A DNA stretch of 64,000 nucleotides from the NCBI GenBank assembly GCA_949987705.1, contig OX465282.1:87222070-87286069 (forward strand), in the 5' to 3' direction. Position 1 is the first letter of the stretch, and every line of letters starts with the position of its first letter. The position numbers and the translations under genes are program-made. Under the pieces are notes generated by a model. It was given only the letters and a program-made list of their open reading frames with translations. It had not been told where the DNA came from and searched no databases. Of this stretch, positions 46,095-57,267 are shown piece after piece. The stretch is from Thereva unica. Its lineage: Eukaryota > Arthropoda > Insecta > Diptera > Therevidae.

Positions 46095-46660
46095 TATGTT
46101 CTTGCCGTCCGCTTGGAATGCAATTTCGTGCGGGGGTTAATAATAATAGAGTAAACTCTTCTAGGGCTGCAGGCGCACTTCTCAGCTGGAGCAAGAAAAA
46201 TTAACCTAGTCAGCACATCAAGCGCTGAGATGAGGCTCTCAACTAAGCATGCACGGCAACCTAGAAAACCTGGGCCTGTACTCCCGAAGGCGAAACGAAA
46301 ACGAAATCGTTTTGTCAAAATGCTACCTGGCACATTTGTAATCGTCTTCGTTCAGACGTTAGTTCTTGTTGTACGTCAGAGGTTTTGAGATTAAAATGTA
46401 TGTTGGGATAGTTAATTATTTTGATATCATTAATTTATTTTGCATAATAGGTCAAAAATTACAAACGCAAGGCAGTACGAGATTATCGTCTTCAGGAGTA
46501 GGAAATACATTTTCGTCCCGTATCGATATTTCGTTTCGTTTCTTTATCGTCTCGTCTTCGGGAGTACAGGAACAAATACAACATCGCCCACCTCACGACG
46601 CTTGTGAAGAGAACTTAAGTTACCGATTATTGGTGAGATTCCACCTTCTTGCGGCATAGC
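46095..46660 (-). pseudogene. LINE fragment related to 28747-31136, split by a short element
   Basis: 46095-46270 matches the 3' end of that LINE (reverse complement of about 30750-30765 and 31026-31136, with the part between deleted) and ends in TAA-type repeats. 46571-46660 continues into the C-terminal coding part (cf. 30660-30712). The element at 46275-46570 lies between. Confidence 0.75.
46275..46570. mobile_element. 'CCTGTACTCCCGAAG' element with both ends
   Basis: Left cctgtactcccgaaggcgaa, right cgtcttcgggagtacagg. Inserted in a LINE relic. Homologous to 36332-36620. Non-coding. Confidence 0.85.
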
Positions 46661-46794
46661 TAAATCTTGAAGGAAGCTTATTCAATTTAAGCTCTAAGTA
46701 TACCAAAGCTTCACATGCTTAATAGCGACATTTCGCACTTGGTATACGGCCCGGCTAATAGGCCAGTAAATTGAGTTATTTAGTTGAAAAACAA

Positions 46795-47225
46795 AACCCT
46801 AACGCTGATATCTTTTTTAGCTTTTTCAAAAAACAAGCTTATACAAAGACTCAAGAGACCTAAAACTGAAAAAATGATCTGGAGATTCCAACTGGAAGTA
46901 TATTTAACGACAAAAAAGAGATTTCTAATAAAGTACATATATTGGTAGCTTAGAGCTGAGGCGCTGGAATCCTATCCCGGGGAACCAAGTTCAATCCTCG
47001 GCCGCGTAACGGTGAAATATAATTTTTGTTACTGGAGTATGTTTTGAATCTAACACTAAATTATATTATTTAATAATGATACTGAGGAGAACATAAATAT
47101 TTAAGTGCAAAAATATAATTTTCTTGATTTTTTATGGTCATCCAGTCTGAAGAGTTATTCAACAGAAAGAATACCATGAAAAAGCGCAATTAGTAGTTAG
47201 TCTCTAGGCACAACATCCCACTAGC
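46795..47225 (+). repeat. Repeat with a tRNA-like head, sense copy
   Basis: Partner of 42170-42660 in opposite orientation. The tRNA-like part is about 46950-47010 (ggtagcttagagctgaggcg, then 7-nt loop ATCCTAT, then aagttcaatcctcgg). The acceptor stem does not pair, so it is not a functional tRNA gene. Confidence 0.7.
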
Positions 47226-47500
47226 TCTTGAATAGCGTGCTTTAACCTCCCGAAAAGTTATCACCCGCCTGAAGGGAAACCTCCAAAAAACCCACCTCAG
47301 AGGATGGCCCCCTCTCTAGAACAATTTTTTCTATTAGTCACACAGTCCAACCAAAGATTGATCGAACGTCTGTAATTAGTTTTTTTTAAATAATTATTTA
47401 GTACGATTAATGAAAATAAAGAAACACATTCCTTCAAAATTCTTTTTTTCTTTATTCTCATTAATTTTCACAGCTATATTATAGATATCCGATGGTATTA
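47226..47500. other. Spacer
   Basis: A short patch near 47320-47380 resembles the foldback family ('tctagaacaatttttt', 'ccaac.aaagat'). Nothing else. Confidence 0.4.
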
Positions 47501-48530
47501 TACGGGCGTTGTCGTCCTTGTTTTGGCACCATCTGGAAGGAGAAGAGAGGATGAGTAAAACGTACTACTCAGTGGTTTCATTCTTTTATGGACCACGGGC
47601 CGGACTTACAACACCCGATGGTCCTCACACTCAACTTATAGTGCGGGGCGAACCTAGCATTATTCGCATGCTTACCGTCCCCACACATATCATACAATTT
47701 GGTTTAACGTGGTAGAATCCGAACCTACCGAGATTCTACCACACCACCTCCATTCACACATACTACGCATTCACTCAACGGGGTAGAATCCGAACTTACC
47801 GCGATTCCACCCCACGACCTTTATCCGAGTAGGATCCGGACTTACCTTTGACCACACGACTTTCATTCACACTTATATTCACAGTCAAACTTTTTAATAA
47901 CAAATTACTCCCACCTGGCAATCTAAATTATTGCACCTTTCACTGGCACTTTAAACTTGCGACCCTTAAGCCGGGAATACACATGCCAGTAAAACGGGTA
48001 AGTAGCTTGCATGCGTGAAAATAAAATATGTCAATAGATGGTACAACGGTGATCAATTTTCACTTGCTAGATATAGGCAAGGTTATATGCCTGCAGGTAA
48101 CTAGCAAGTACAAATTTATCACCGTTGCACCATCTATTGGCCTATTCCAATTTCACGCATGCAAGCTACTTACCCGTTTTACTGGCATGTGTATTCCCGG
48201 CTTTAAGAAAGTCGAAACAAGACTAAATTATTCCCTGGACCTTTTGGACTGACAAGTCCCGGTCCATCATTTTCTTTGCTTATTCTTTACATTCGGCATT
48301 TTATGACTGCATTTTGAACCTGAGCCGAAGGTGGCTTCTTTTGTCTCTAGTCTTCGCTACTGCTTTATTATTTTATGGCCTTGTTTGTTCCGAATAGAAT
48401 TGGTGCCCAGTGTCTCGTGCGTTTGCATATTTATTGCTTTGTTTAGATGCCGATTTTATTGTAAACCCCTTTTAAAATAGCATGCCTTGAGAATATTTTT
48501 CCTACTCACCCAGCTTGAGTGTAACAGTTC
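47500..48530 (-). repeat. Probable gypsy 3' LTR and flank
   Basis: On the minus strand, just after the pol stop, sequence 'tgttacactcaagc' begins near 48530 and could start the LTR. It carries imperfect 50-60-bp repeats of 'ggtagaatccgaact.accg' (47708-47850) and the palindromic insertion at 47969-48202. The far LTR boundary was not found and no second LTR exists in the window. Confidence 0.4.
47969..48202. mobile_element. Palindromic element with TTA TSD
   Basis: 234 bp, self-complementary over almost its whole length: agccgggaatacacatgcca at the left, its complement at the right, and inner arms continuing to about 48080. TTA on both sides (47966-47968, 48203-48205) suggests a PIF/Harbinger-type MITE; superfamily inferred from the 3-bp duplication only. 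Confidence 0.85.
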
Positions 48531-48555
48531 GGCCATCCTGAGATGCGAACGTCCC

Positions 48556-49064
48556 CGTTCGCTTATGATTCCGGTTCTTCTTCATCAGTATCCGATATTC
48601 CTCCTGGCGGAATCCATCGTTTGAGATGATCTATCGATTCGACGTTTTCGTATCTTGCGCCTCTACTTCGTGTTGAGCCGGGTAATTCCTTTACCACGTA
48701 CCGATCGTGAAGCAACTTTTTCGTAATTCGGAATGGTCCTTTGTATTTAGATAAGAGCTTCTTGCTCTGACCTTCGGCTGTATATTTCTTCCTAACAAGT
48801 ACTAATTCTCCTACGCCATACCCTTTTGTTGTAGTTCTTTTCTTATCGTATCTTTCCTTTTGTTTCCTTTGATTTTCTTTGATGAGCTTTACAACTTTTT
48901 CTCGTTCGTCGGCAATGCTGGTGATTGAGTTTTCGTCTAAGGCGATTTCATTTGTCAGTAATGAGTCTGCAGGTGCCCTGGGTTTATATCCGTATAGGAG
49001 CTCGCTAGCTGTTCTCTTTGTTATGCTTATGCTGTTATTGATGGCAAATTGTATTTGATTTAAA
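48556..49064 (-). pseudogene. Gypsy integrase C-terminal part
   Basis: Minus-strand reading continues the integrase of 52023-52411 after the 2958-bp insertion: QFAINNSISITKRTASELLY, then GVGELVLVRKKYT, LLSKYKGPFRITKKLL and DRYVVKELPG (chromodomain-like GPF/Y module of Ty3/gypsy integrases). Ends at TAA at about 48568. Readable through, so the break is the insertion itself. Confidence 0.85.
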
Positions 49065-49839
49065 CAGGGATCGTAAATAACTGTTATATTTGTATTTTTG
49101 ACTTAAAAAATCAAATAGTAAATGTTGTCTGATCTGCATAAAATTTATACTGGATACTCAGAGTAGCGAGTTCTACGCGGTGGTGGGGTTACTTTTAAAT
49201 TGTAGACTTTTATTATAAAAGTCAAGTTTAATAGTTAAAATTAATTTAAATTTTTTAAATAAACAATAACAGTTATATTTAACTAAAAAAGTTTTAGGTC
49301 ATTAAAAACTCTTATTTTTGTTTTTTTATTTTTAAAGTCTTCCAAAACTCTTATGGGAAGACTTTTATTTTTAAAATCAAAAATAACTGTTAAAAAAGAC
49401 TGTCTTGCATAAAAGTCTCTCTAAGATTTTTATTTTTCCAGTTTTTTCTATAAAAGTCTTTGAAGACTTTTATTTTTAAAATATAAAAATAAAAGTCTTT
49501 TGCTGAAAACAGATAATTAGTCCATTCAAACCGTTAAGAAAATCGAACCCTAAAGGTTTTTGGGGTCGCTGATCACGAAAATCGGGGTCCTGCGGTCCTT
49601 AAACATGGGCGTCACCCTTAAAAATGCAAAAAAAAACCCTTTTTAGGGGTTTTTCGCGATTATTTCGATAATAATGAAAACTAATGCAATGAAATACACT
49701 TTTTTTAATATTTATTTGCGAAGGTGGTTGATTTGTACTAAATCAACGCGAACTTTATGATAAGGGGTGATCCTAAAGGGTTGAAACCACCCCTAAATCG
49801 GCTACAAATAGAAACTAGTTGGGATGTGGGTTCGACCCT

Positions 49840-50560
49840 TTCGGTCAACACCATCAACTCAAGGGGGTGAAATAGGGTCAACTCAAAACCGCTGGAGCTA
49901 TAAGGCTGAAATTTTGACAGTGCATCCCTATAATGACGTAGACATTCACTTAGAAGCGATTTTTCGAAATTCATCCCCTAAGGGGCTCAAATGCGGTTTA
50001 TCCAAACCGTTGGAGCTACAGGGCTGAAATTTTGACAGTGCAGCACTATAATGGCGTGGACATCCACTATAAAGCGATTTTTCGAAATTCATCCCCTAAG
50101 GGGGTGAAATGGGGTTTATCCAAACCGCTGGAACTATAGGGTTGAAATTTTGACAGTGCATCCCTTTAATGACGTGGACATCCACTAAGAAGCGATTTTT
50201 CGAAATTCATCCCCTAAAGGGGTGAAATGGGGTTTTTCCAAACCGCTGGAGCTATAGGGCTGAAATTTTGACAGTGCATCCCTTTAATGACGTGGACATC
50301 CACTAAGAAGCGATTTTTCGAAATTCATCCCCTAAAGGGGTGAAATGGGGTTTTTCCAAACCGCTGGAGCTATAGGGCTGAAATTTTGACAGTGCATCCC
50401 TTTAATGACGTGGACATCCACTAAGAAGCGATTTTTTGAAATTTATCCCCTAAGAGGGTTAAATGGGGTAACCCAAACCGCTGGAGCTGAAGGGCTTTAA
50501 TTTTGACAGTGCATCTCTATAATGACGTGGACATTGGAGTGGAGTGAAATGGGGTTACCA
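49840..50560 (+). repeat. 118-bp minisatellite inside the hAT-like element
   Basis: Register points ('gacgtggacatcc') at 49935, 50053, 50171, 50289, 50407 and 50524 give a period of 118, 118, 118, 118, 117. Two neighbouring central units are almost identical; outer units diverge. Confidence 0.95.
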
Positions 50561-50965
50561 AACTACTAATTTAAGTAGAAATTAAACAGGGAGCCAAAAA
50601 ATTCAAAAATATAAAATCAGCCGCACCAATTTATCCACCTAATAAATCATTTTTTACATAGTTTTAGTTAGAATTTCTATAGCCTGATCAACGTGCTAGG
50701 CTTTAAGCACAATATCACAATTGTTTTTATAGTGTAATTTTCGAACTACGATAGCTATTTTATTTGTTTTCAGCAAAAGACTGACCTGCCTAAATGTCAT
50801 TGTAAAAAAACGGAACACCCCATTATTCAGAAGTAACTCAAATACATTAGGGTACATATTTCCAATTATTGTGTGATTGTTGTTTTTATCCTGCATTTTG
50901 ACTTTATTTAAAAATTCCACGAAAAGAAATATTTCTCCATGTATTTTTTATTTTGCTTCGGTTTA

Positions 50966-51390
50966 GGGTGGTTTAACCCCTTTAAAAAAGGGTTTAAAGT
51001 GAAATTTTCCAAATGTTTCAATGAATAAAAATGGAAAATAAAATTTTAATGCAAAACAATAAATGTCAATTTTTTTCAATTACAATTTTAATGCAGGGGT
51101 AGTTTCACCCCCTTAAGGGGTTAAAATAATAAATTTATGGCTGATAATACCTTTTGAACCAAATTTCAAGCAAAAAGCAAAAAACAAAAAAATTTCTAAT
51201 TTTTTTTATATAAAGTTGATTTTTATAATTGTGGGGGTAGTTTTAACCCCTTAAGGGTTGAAAATAATTTAGTTTTGCCTGACAGTACGCCCACAATCGT
51301 ATTTGAAGCATATACTTGAAGAAAAATTTTTTTACAATTTTTTCTATTTGTAGCCGATTTAGGGGTGGTTTCAACCCTTTAGGATCACCC
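50966..51390 (+). repeat. About 130-bp diverged tandem repeat inside the hAT-like element
   Basis: Blocks of the form 'ggggtRgttt.Aacccctt.aagggg' recur at about 50966, 51096, 51232 and 51361, the last overlapping the start of the right arm. Each block is locally palindromic. Confidence 0.75.
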
Positions 51391-52022
51391 CTTATCATAA
51401 AGTTCGCGTTGATTTAGTACAAATCAACCACCTTCGCAAATAAATATTAAAAAAAGTGTATTTCATTGCATTAGTTTTCATTATTATCGAAATAATCGCG
51501 AAAAACCCCTAAAAAGGGGTGTTTTTTGCATTTTTAAGGGTGACGCCCAAGTTTTAGGACCGCAGGACCCCGATTTTTGTGATCAGCGACCCCAAAAACC
51601 TTTAGGGTTCGATTTTCTTAACGGTTTGAATGGACTATTTATCTGTTTTCAGCAAAAGACTTTTATTTTTATATTTTAAAAATAAAAGTCTTCAAAGACT
51701 TTTATAGAAAAAACTGGAAAAATAAAAATCTTAGAAAGACTTTTATGCAAGACCGAAAAAAATAAAAGTCTTTTTTAACAGTTATTTTTGATTTTAAAAA
51801 TAAAAGTCAATTTTAATTATTATTTCGAACAAAAAAAGAAAAAAATCTTTAATAACAATTTTAAAAGATTTAAAACAATACTAGTCAAAGATAATAGTTA
51901 AAAATAACTTTAAATATTTTTGGTAAAATTTAACTGTTACTGTTGTTTTATATCATATAAGTTTCAAAATAATGATTATTTTCTGATTTTTTCGATATAA
52001 GTTATAACAGTTACGATCCCTG

Positions 52023-52411
52023 GATTTAAATCCTTGTCCCATTTTGTATCTTCCCTAGCTGTCGTGGCAAGTGATGCGAGTATAGTAGAATTAAAGCGTT
52101 CTACTTGTCCGTTTGCTCTTGGAGTTGATACTGCAGTTTGCACATGTTTAATTCCTGCTTGCTCACAAAAGTTTTTAAACGCTTTTGATGTGTAACTGCT
52201 ACCCTTATCGGTTATGATACGACGTGGTACTCCAAATTGGCTTATTATTTGGTCTAAAAATCTCAATACTGGTGATGTTTTTGTATCCTTGACTGCATTC
52301 AAAAATGTGTATTTCGTGAAGGCTTCAACGCAGACTATGAGGAACTTTTTGCCACTTGTACTTCGGACGAAAGGACCTAGGTGGTCCATGTGAATAGTGT
52401 CGAAAGGAGTG
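52023..52411 (-). pseudogene. Gypsy integrase catalytic core
   Basis: Minus strand: MDHLGPF (first Asp), RIITDKGSSYTSKAF (second Asp), NGQVERFNSTILASL (Glu), the DD35E triad of Ty3/gypsy integrase. All three residues are intact. Interrupted on the C-terminal side by the hAT-like element and on the N-terminal side by the 251-bp element. Confidence 0.9.
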
Positions 52412-52414
52412 CTG

Positions 52415-52665
52415 GGGCCGGTTCGTGTATGTCGAAAACGAACATTTACTTTCGTCTCGGGTTCGCGTAAGTCGAAAAAATTGAAAATTTTCTTCTGAAG
52501 CCGGCGAGAGGCACTCGAAAGCTCTTGGGTTATCGAGTTTTTGCATTAGGACACGAAACAATTTTCTTTCGACCTATGCGAACGCTAAAATTTTCGTCGA
52601 CAAAATTTTTCGACTTCAATTTCTTTTCGTTCGGTTATCGTTGTTCGCCATACACGAACCGGCCC
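52415..52665. mobile_element. Short element, GGGCCG termini and CTG TSD
   Basis: Termini gggccggttcgtgtatg and catacacgaaccggccc. CTG at 52412-52414 and 52666-52668. Non-coding; the interior is rich in 'tcgaaaa' motifs. Removing it with one CTG keeps the surrounding integrase frame continuous. Confidence 0.9.
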
Positions 52666-52668
52666 CTG

Positions 52669-52774
52669 ATCTTTTCTATGGGGATTAATAATCCTGCTTG
52701 CTTCCCGGCGGGTTGTTTGTGGTAAAGGCAACGTAAGCAGCTATTTATGTATCGTTGAACGTAATTTCGCATGT
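52669..52774 (-). pseudogene. Gypsy integrase zinc-binding segment, part
   Basis: Minus strand reads YVQRYINSCLRCLYHKQPAG, containing the CxxC half of the integrase HHCC zinc finger. The histidine half is in 55114-56415, beyond the 2339-bp insertion. Confidence 0.88.
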
Positions 52775-55113
52775 GGGTCATTCTTTTACAAACCGAACGG
52801 ATTTTGCTAAAAATTAGTCGTCACCTCTCCGATTGGGCTGAAAATTTTTTTCCAGTTTCTATATTGAAAAATAAGAGATACGTGTCCGAGGAATTTTTTT
52901 TTTATAGCCTATTTTCGATTTTATAAGTTATAACAAATTTCATAATAGTGGTTGGTGACTCATTTTAAACAATGTATAGCTCCAAATCCTTAAGAGCTAC
53001 AAAATTTTCACCAATGGCACTTTTGTAGCTAAAGAGTTGAACTTTAAGAAAAAAAATTGAGAAAAAAAAATTATCAACAAATTAATATTGTTATTAACAA
53101 TTTAACTGTTTTAATCGATTTTTAACAATTGCCCCCAAAATGAATCGAGTTTTTATTATTACCATCGTATTCTGCGTCAAATTTTACGTAAAAATCATGT
53201 TTCTAAAATATGGGGACTTTTCAATTGTTATTGTTAAAATATTAATTTATGTAGCGCGTAATGGTAAAAAAAACTGTTTTTTGAGTATAAAATAATATCT
53301 GTACCTCGTATCAAAAAAAGTTAAACGTAAAAGTTGTAGATAATTGAAAGATCTACAACTTTTGTATTTACCATTTGTCAGTATAACCTCAAAATTTTGG
53401 ATTATCATGCAAAAAAGCGAGAAATCACCATTTTATCATTTATTTAGTATAAATTTTCATTAAAATTAAATCATGAGTGATTTGTTTTCCAATCTAATCT
53501 CCTGAATGATGAAAAACGAATTTTTATTAAAGAAAAAAAAAAGATTATTAACCACTAGACAAAAAAATAATAATAACAATGCTCGACGTAACATCAACAC
53601 GTAAACTGTTTTTTGTTCTTCAAATTTTTTTATTGCTACTTTGTTTTTTATTGTTTTATTAATTGTCTGCTTTTATATAAAAAACAGATTCTTCCTCTCT
53701 CTGATTTTTTGGAATTTTAAAATTTCGCGGGGAAGCCTGCCTACTGTACGATCTATGATTCAAAAGTGTTACACACGCTACTCGCGTACATTCCCCGTAC
53801 TACAAGTTCGTTGGCTTTTGGATCAGCTGTGCGTTTATTTTGGCCCGCTACCAAGACATATTCTCACTCGTTGTAATTTAAAGTTGAATAATTTTTACTT
53901 TGTAACAATGCCACGGAAAGAGGCACGTAAAATGCAAAATACTAGTTATCGATCAGACAGATGTTTTAATCCTTTTAATCTCAAACATCCAACAACAAAC
54001 ACTTCCGATTTGAGGACAGTAAATGAAACCCAACTTTTGAAACTGGACTTGGCAATTTCGTCAGATGCATTACAACAAAAAATTTGTTCTTCTTGAAGCT
54101 TAAAGTTATCAAGGTTGAAAAAAGAAGATACAAAAGAGAGTGAAAATGAACTTCCAGAATTGGTACGTACAATATTTTGATTATTATATTGAGTTCAGAC
54201 ATACCTAACCTAAGAAGCGAGGCTGTTTTCTTTGTACGAAAAAACAAATATTGTGAAAATTTTCAAGTGACATAATTTTGTTATGAAACTGTAAAAAAAG
54301 TTTTACTTGTACATAAAAATTTTGTTACATCTATAAATAAATATTAAGCAATCATAATGTTTACTTGGTTTTTTATTACACATTTTTATTAATTCAATAA
54401 AATATAATTTCTTCAGTTATTATTGCTCATCTCCATTTTACAAGTAAGAAATTACTCTAAATAAATGATAAAATGGTGATTTCTCGCTTTTGATAATCCA
54501 AAATTTTGAGGTTATACTGACAAATGGTAAATACAAAAGTTGTAGATCTTTCAATTATCTACAACTTTTACGTTTAACTTTTTTTGATACGAGGTACAGA
54601 TATTATTTTATACTCAAAAAACAGTTTTTTTTACCATTACGCGCTACATAAATTAATATTTTAACAATAACAATTGAAAAGTCCCCATATTTTAGAAACA
54701 TGATTTTTACGTAAAATTTGACGCAGAATACGATGGTAATAATAAAAACTCGATTCATTTTGGGGGCAATTGTTAAAAATCGATTAAAACAGTTAAATTG
54801 TTAATAACAATATTAATTTGTTGATAATTTTTTTTTCTCAATTTTTTTTCTTAAAGTTCAACTCTTTAGCTACAAAAGTGCCATTGGTGAAAATTTTGTA
54901 GCTCTTAAGGATTTGGAGCTATACATTGTTTAAAATGAGTCACCAACCACTATTATGAAATTTGTTATAACTTATAAAATCGAAAATAGGCTATAAAAAA
55001 AAAATTCCTCGGACACGTATCTCTTATTTTTCAATATAGAAACTGGAAAAAAATTTTCAGCCCAATCAGAGAGGTGAAGGTCAAAACCCGTTCGGTTTGT
55101 AAAAGAATTACCC
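52775..55113. mobile_element. Long-arm inverted-repeat element with ATGT TSD and an exon-like ORF
   Basis: 2339 bp between ATGT copies (52771-52774, 55114-55117). Termini gggtcattcttttacaaacc and (reverse complement) gggtaattcttttacaaacc. Arms of about 700 bp (52775-53475, about 54400-55113) are nearly identical reverse complements. The unique centre (53480-54390) contains an 85-codon exon-like frame. No transposase was recognised. A 4-bp duplication fits several superfamilies, so none is assigned. Confidence 0.92.
53908..54162 (+). pseudogene. Exon-like reading frame inside the long-arm element
   Basis: ATG at 53908 (MPRKEARKMQNTSYRSDRCF). 85 codons run to a good donor (ttg/gtacgt at 54163), with one TGA at 54094-54096 directly after KICSS, where a Cys codon would complete a CxxC-like pair. 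After the TGA the frame continues basic then acidic (KLSRLKKEDTKESENELPEL). The start, the donor and a single nonsense change suggest the first exon of a former transposase or captured gene. Function not recognised. Confidence 0.5.
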
Positions 55114-56415
55114 ATGTTTGGAAACCAGTAGTTTTCACAAATCTTCATTAAAGTTTTTTCTATAGCGAAGTGTCCAAACTCATCATGTGTGGATCGAACT
55201 ATTTTAGTTCTCATTCCTTTAGGTACCAACCACTTTAATCCCTTCTCAGTGATTTTATATACTCTTTCATTTTCGAGTTTGTAATCTTTATGAATATTTT
55301 TTTCATATTCACTAATTGGTTTTTTTAATAATATTTCGTGTATGTGTTTCACCCTTTCGTCTGTTAGTTGGCTCGCCAGAACCCAATCAGCGGTTTCGAT
55401 TCGTAGAATTTCTCGTTGTTCGTTTTTAATTTCTTTCTCGGCAAAATTTCTGCTCAAAGCATCCACGTGAGCCATTTTAGTCCCGGGACGGTGTTCAATG
55501 TCAAATGTGAATTCCTGAAGGGCAAGCCACCATCTGGCAATTTTTGGGAGTAAATCGCGCTTACTTGCTGCTGATTTAATAGCATTACAATCAGTAACTA
55601 CTTTAAATTTGATATCCAAAAGGTACACTCGAAACTCGTAAAATGCTACAGGATGTTGTTTGTTTGCTGCGTCTTTTTGAAGTAATATTCCCGCTAAGCC
55701 GTGTTTACTGGCATCTGTGTGCACTTCTGTTTCGGCTTTTGGATTATAAATTGTTAATACAGGCCTCTTTACTAAATGTTCTTTTAATCCTTGGAATGCA
55801 TTTTGTTCGAGTTCTGTCCATACCCATTTCTGCTCCTTTCGTAGTAGGTTTGTTAAAGGTTTTACCACAAGTGCGTAATCTTTTATAAATTGCCTAAAGA
55901 AACCAGTTAGACCTAGGAATTGTCTAACTTGATGGACGTTTTTGGGTACTGGGAATTCCTTTACACACTCTATTTTCTTCAGTCCTGGTCTTATGCCTTT
56001 GGACTCACCATCAAATCCTAGATAAGAGATTGAAGTCTCGAAGAAATAGCATTTTTCGGGTTTCAACGTAAGGTGATTTCGAGCTAAAACTTCTAAAACA
56101 TTTGTTAATCTCCCTATACCATCGTCGACGTCTTTCGATGGTATTAATATATCATCCAAATACACTACCGCTTCTGTACCTCTAAGTGGTCCCAAAATCT
56201 TATTCATCATTCTTTGGAATATACTTGGAGCGGTACTAATACTAAATGGCATTCTATTGAATTCGTACTGACCATCCGGCGTTACAAATGATGTTTTATT
56301 CTTAGAAGTTTCTTCGACGGGCACTTGATAGTACCCGGATGTCAAATCCAGAGTAGTGAAGTATACGTATCCTTGTAATTGATCCAACTGATCATCTATT
56401 CGCGGCAATCCTAAA
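55114..56415 (-). pseudogene. Ty3/gypsy pol: reverse transcriptase, RNase H and start of integrase
   Basis: Minus strand open from about 56408 downwards. RT: TTLDLTSGYYQVPV (motif A), NRMPFSISTAPSIFQRMM, VVYLDDILIPS (motif C, YLDD), FLGLTGFFRQFI. RNase H: EVHTDASKHGLAGILLQ, then HRPGTKMAHVDALSRN. Then the integrase N-terminal HDEFGHFAIEKT with the two His of the HHCC finger. Copies genomic RNA and integrates it. Protease, gag and the RT N-terminus are missing beyond 56415, where unrelated LINE sequence begins. This is a dead retrotransposon, not an exogenous virus. Confidence 0.92.
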
Positions 56416-56610
56416 TTCTGCTTGCTCTATAAATAAAACCTAGGTTTCGATACGCAAGAAGTGTTATAGTATTAATATGTCCAGAGAAGGTTAATTTGCC
56501 ATCAAATATTACTCCAAGGTATTGAATGGTTCTAGCCGTTGGGGCAATTTTTCCATCAAGTATATATATTACTAGGAGTTGCTTGTGGAATCGCGTCAAT
56601 GAGATCACTG
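56416..56610 (-). pseudogene. LINE reverse transcriptase C-terminal fragment
   Basis: Minus strand reads IQYLGVIFDGKLTFSGHI then LAYRNLGFIYRASRI, the post-catalytic region of Jockey-like RTs. It directly abuts the truncated gypsy pol. Confidence 0.7.
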
Positions 56611-57150
<540 letters not shown>

Positions 57151-57267
57151 GCACGCTGGACAAAACGAAATACCTGGACATCCTGAAGAGAAACCATTCA
57201 AAATCTGCGCAAAAATTAAACCTAACTTCCCAACAAGACAATGACCCGAAGTACACATCCCATATTA

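Larger units (their letters stand above)
49065..52022. mobile_element. Long-arm hAT-like element with internal tandem arrays
   Basis: 2958 bp between GATTTAAA copies (49057-49064, 52023-52030). Termini cagggatcgtaa on both ends; arms of about 680-750 bp (49065-49811, 51344-52022) are imperfect reverse complements. The 8-bp duplication and CAGGG ends suggest the hAT superfamily. The centre has two tandem arrays and no transposase. Removing it with one GATTTAAA restores the integrase frame across the site. Confidence 0.93.

Noticed and set aside
46950..47010. A functional tRNA-Arg gene
   Set aside because: Box A and box B are recognisable but acceptor and T stems do not pair properly, and an equally defective copy exists at 42405-42470.
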